Part shown: positions 61,873 through 64,000 of the stretch, one piece after another
Layout: each line of letters starts with the position of its first letter
How positions within the stretch are numbered: position 1 is the first letter of the stretch
Assembly: GCF_017357225.1 (NCBI RefSeq)
Contig: NZ_CP071604.1
Coordinates: 1,181,001-1,245,000 of the forward strand
Direction: 5' to 3'
DNA length: 64,000 bases
Source of the DNA: Rhizobium binae
Lineage (GTDB): Bacteria; Pseudomonadota; Alphaproteobacteria; Rhizobiales; Rhizobiaceae
The notes under the pieces: model-generated
What the model saw: only the letters and a program-made list of their open reading frames with translations
Databases searched by the model: none
Told to the model about the DNA's origin: nothing
Program-made: the position numbers and the translations under genes

Positions 61873-62496
61873 ATGCGCCAATCCCCAGCCAACCGGATTC
61901 TGATCCTGATAAAGACCGAGGGTCCCCAGCTTGCCTCCGCAATCGGCGATACGCTCGGCATCACGGGCGAGGCCGCCCGCCAGCAGCTGGCCAGGATGGC
62001 GGAGGAGGGGCTGGTGGAGCCGGTTTCCGTCGCCGCCGCAGGCCGGGGACGCCCGCGTCAGCTCTGGCACCTGACCGCCGCCGGCAACCGCCGCTTTCCC
62101 GACGGCCATGCCGAACTGACGGCAAACCTGCTCGCCACCCTCACCGAACAGCTTGGAGCCGCAGCGCTCGATACCGTGATCTCCGCGCGCGAGGCCGAAA
62201 CGCTGAAGCGCTATCGCCAAGAGCTGAAAATTGCCGGCGACCTTGCGGCGCGCGTCGAAAGCCTGGCCGCCATCCGCACGCGCGAAGGCTATATGGCCGA
62301 TAGCTGGCAGGAGGCCGATGGCTCTTTCATACTGGTCGAAAACCACTGCCCGATCTGCGCGGCCGCATCCGCCTGCGCCGGCTTCTGCCGCTCCGAGCTT
62401 GAAACTTTCCGCGCCGTCCTCGGCGCCGGGGTCGAGCGCAGCCAACACATCCTCGCCGGCGCCCGCCGCTGCGCCTACCGCATCACGCCGCGTTGA
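61873..62496 (+). CDS. Helix-turn-helix regulator with C-terminal cysteine cluster (SufR-like)
   Basis: A 207-residue regulator. ATG 61873 gives MRQSPANRILILIKTEG. Winged HTH ASAIGDTLGITGEAARQQLA with wing GRGRPRQLW. The C-terminal half has HCPICAAASACAGFCRSE and a later RRCAY, a cysteine set like the iron-sulfur site of SufR-type regulators. It is divergent from the MFS exporter and likely represses it. Confidence 0.8.
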   Translation: MRQSPANRILILIKTEGPQLASAIGDTLGITGEAARQQLARMAEEGLVEPVSVAAAGRGRPRQLWHLTAAGNRRFPDGHAELTANLLATLTEQLGAAALDTVISAREAETLKRYRQELKIAGDLAARVESLAAIRTREGYMADSWQEADGSFILVENHCPICAAASACAGFCRSELETFRAVLGAGVERSQHILAGARRCAYRITPR

Positions 62497-62520
62497 GGCC
62501 TGTCCCGCGGGGCAGGCGCA

Positions 62521-63732
62521 TCAGGCCGGCTGCCGCGCCTGGCGCCGCTCGCTTTCGAGATAGAGCAGAGCTCCGATCGCCACCAGACCGGCGCCGGCGC
62601 CGACGAAGGCGGTGCCGGAATAGTTGGTGATACCGGTGCCGAAGGCGAAGAACCCGGCGGCGATGCCGGTGCCGATGAAACTGTTGAGCGAGATCAGCGA
62701 GGTTCCGAGGCCCGGTCGGTCGGCGATCAGGTCCTGCAGATAGGTGATCGGCACGCTGAGGATCGCCGCCGCCCCGCACGCATTGAGGAGGAGCAGCGCG
62801 TAAATGTGCCAGCGCGCCGAGGCAAAGCCGAGCAGCATCAGATAGATGCAGTAGATCAGCGCGCCGAAGGCAAGCACATGCACGGTGCGGAAGCGGCGTT
62901 GGGCAAAACCCCACAGCATCATGAACGGCATTTCGAGAAAGGCCGTCAATCCGGCCATGAAGCCGACATCGACCACGGTTCCGCCGGCCGCATGGGTAAT
63001 GATCAGCGGCGAGAGCATTCCGTTCAGCCGCTGCAGCCCGAAAAGCAGCGACATGACGACGACGCGCACCAGCACGGCAGGCATGAAGATCCGTTTCAGT
63101 GACGCCAGAAAGCCGGCGTGATCGAGACCGGGGCCGGCCGTGCCGTTGCCGGGAGCGAAGAAGAAATACAGGCAGAAGCAGACGAGGCTCGCGAAGGCCG
63201 CGATCCCATAGGCCGGCGTCATCGACGCCGAATTGGCGAGGTAAAGGCCGATCAGCCCCGGCGCCAGCGCCCAGGAGCCGGAAAACAGCGCCCGCACCGT
63301 CGCCGTAACCGCCGCTGCCTGGCCGCGCTCGATCTGGTTGGTCCTGGCGCGCAGGCTGGCGAAAAGCAGCGAATAGGTGGAATTGCTCATCGGCACCAGC
63401 AGCAGCGTCGAGATGGCGAAGATTGCCGGGCTGTGGATGATCGCGATCGATCCGAAGCCGAGCATGCCGGCAACCGACAGCGCCAGCACCAGCGGCCGCC
63501 GCTCCTTCAGCCTGTCCGACCAGATGCCGAGCGTCAGGCTGGTCGTCACATTGACGATCGCCGAGAAGAACACCAGCGCCGAATAGGCGCCGTTGCTGAG
63601 ACCCAATTCATTGATGCCGATGATCGACTGGTAAGGCACGGTCGAGGCATAGGTAAAGGCGAGCGCGACGAGCGTCACGGTGGGAATGCGGATCCTGTTG
63701 TCGCCAAGGATCAAGGAAAAACTGGATGACAT
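62521..63732 (-). CDS. MFS transporter, sugar-efflux (SET) type
   Basis: A 403-residue transporter with twelve helices. ATG 63732 (MSSSFSLILGDNRIRIP) is used; an upstream ATG 24 codons earlier is less likely. VPYQSIIGINELGLSN and LGIWSDRLKERRPLVL (motif A) fit sugar-efflux transporters. Substrate not known. Confidence 0.8.
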   Translation of the reverse strand: MSSSFSLILGDNRIRIPTVTLVALAFTYASTVPYQSIIGINELGLSNGAYSALVFFSAIVNVTTSLTLGIWSDRLKERRPLVLALSVAGMLGFGSIAIIHSPAIFAISTLLLVPMSNSTYSLLFASLRARTNQIERGQAAAVTATVRALFSGSWALAPGLIGLYLANSASMTPAYGIAAFASLVCFCLYFFFAPGNGTAGPGLDHAGFLASLKRIFMPAVLVRVVVMSLLFGLQRLNGMLSPLIITHAAGGTVVDVGFMAGLTAFLEMPFMMLWGFAQRRFRTVHVLAFGALIYCIYLMLLGFASARWHIYALLLLNACGAAAILSVPITYLQDLIADRPGLGTSLISLNSFIGTGIAAGFFAFGTGITNYSGTAFVGAGAGLVAIGALLYLESERRQARQPA

Positions 63733-63867
63733 GCGAGCGGTTCCTGACGCATCACCTTTAGCCGGAATCGGAGACATCAGGGAAACGATAGTTTTCGATC
63801 GCATGCGTCAGTTTCTGTGATGAGTATTTGCGAAGAGGCGGTGGCCGTCCGACGGAGCTGCTTGGTC

Positions 63868-63919
63868 GAGCCCGGGGCTGCATTCCAGGCTCAAGGCCTG
63901 GAATGACGGAGGGTAGGGG
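63868..63919. repeat. Type A intergenic repeat, partial copy 5
   Basis: tcgagcccggggctgcattc followed by caggctcaaggcctggaatg and acggagggtaggg. The rest of 63733-64000 shows no gene. Confidence 0.7.
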
Positions 63920-64000
63920 TTCGACCGGCAGAAGGCGCGACTGTCCGGACGGAGAATTGGCACAGGTACTTGCTACTCCGCCGTACCTCACGTACTTGCC

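Noticed and set aside
1..64000. CRISPR array
   Set aside because: Repeats present are dispersed palindromic modules or 48-bp gene-end copies, not regular repeat-spacer units, and there are no cas genes.

Overview
The window looks like chromosome of a Rhizobium-group alphaproteobacterium. It is GC-rich with strong C/G third positions. It carries the dispersed rhizobial intergenic repeats (a 'cttgacccgaggatcc / ggatcccaggctcaaggcc' type and a 'ccctcatccg / ccctctccccg' type). It also holds typical rhizobial families: a DUF1515 protein, a BA14K-like tail on a penicillin-binding protein, a betI-betB-betA choline operon, and cysH-cysD-cysN with an Rrf2 regulator. Genus-level placement is inference from gene content; no marker gene is present.

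Layout. (1) 1-2.6 kb: the 3' part of an IS4-family transposase, a secreted dienelactone-hydrolase-like protein, and a repeat-rich spacer. (2) 2.6-25.3 kb: a prophage block, nearly all on the + strand, in podovirus-like order: spike base, terminase small and large subunits, portal, scaffold, major capsid, probable decoration protein, adaptor, nozzle-like protein, GNAT, tail-fibre/chaperone-like proteins, tail fibre, surface-modification genes, holin, endolysin, overlapping spanins, SGNH-type tailspike and DUF1515. I find no integrase, repressor, replication gene or excisionase. (3) 18.2-22.4 kb inside the prophage is a duplicated and decayed cassette. A hexapeptide acetyltransferase, an inverted surface-modification gene, holin and endolysin occur twice. 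The inverted cargo differs: acyltransferase-3 in one copy, a methyltransferase in the other. The holin and acetyltransferase survive in copy 1 and the endolysin in copy 2.

(4) 25.5-36.6 kb: small rhizobial proteins, a periplasmic DegP/HtrA protease whose 3' end is triplicated, and a run of regulator/oxidoreductase pairs (LacI, LysR, NmrA-like, quinone oxidoreductase/LysR, aldo-keto reductase/AraC). An AT-rich island at 33.9-34.4 kb interrupts the run. (5) 36.7-43.7 kb: a class A penicillin-binding protein, a peroxiredoxin-like protein, a TetR/EamA pair, then a rearranged spot with a 32-bp inverted-repeat element, a stray cysN fragment, an HWE histidine kinase and a truncated response regulator. 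(6) 43.7-47.9 kb: sulfate assimilation (cysN, cysD, cysH) and its likely Rrf2 regulator.

(7) 48-51 kb: SDR/LysR pair, a HigBA-type toxin-antitoxin locus with a visible operator, and a VOC protein. (8) 51.2-55.2 kb: betI-betB-betA for glycine betaine synthesis from choline, with a likely BetI operator. (9) 55.3-64 kb: HdeD-like membrane protein, an orphan ParD, an EAL-GGDEF protein, quinone oxidoreductase, a zinc-ribbon methyltransferase, an MFS exporter divergent from a cysteine-rich SufR-like regulator, and a sugar-efflux-type MFS transporter.

All calls rest on reading the translated sequence and visible motifs; no database search was run.
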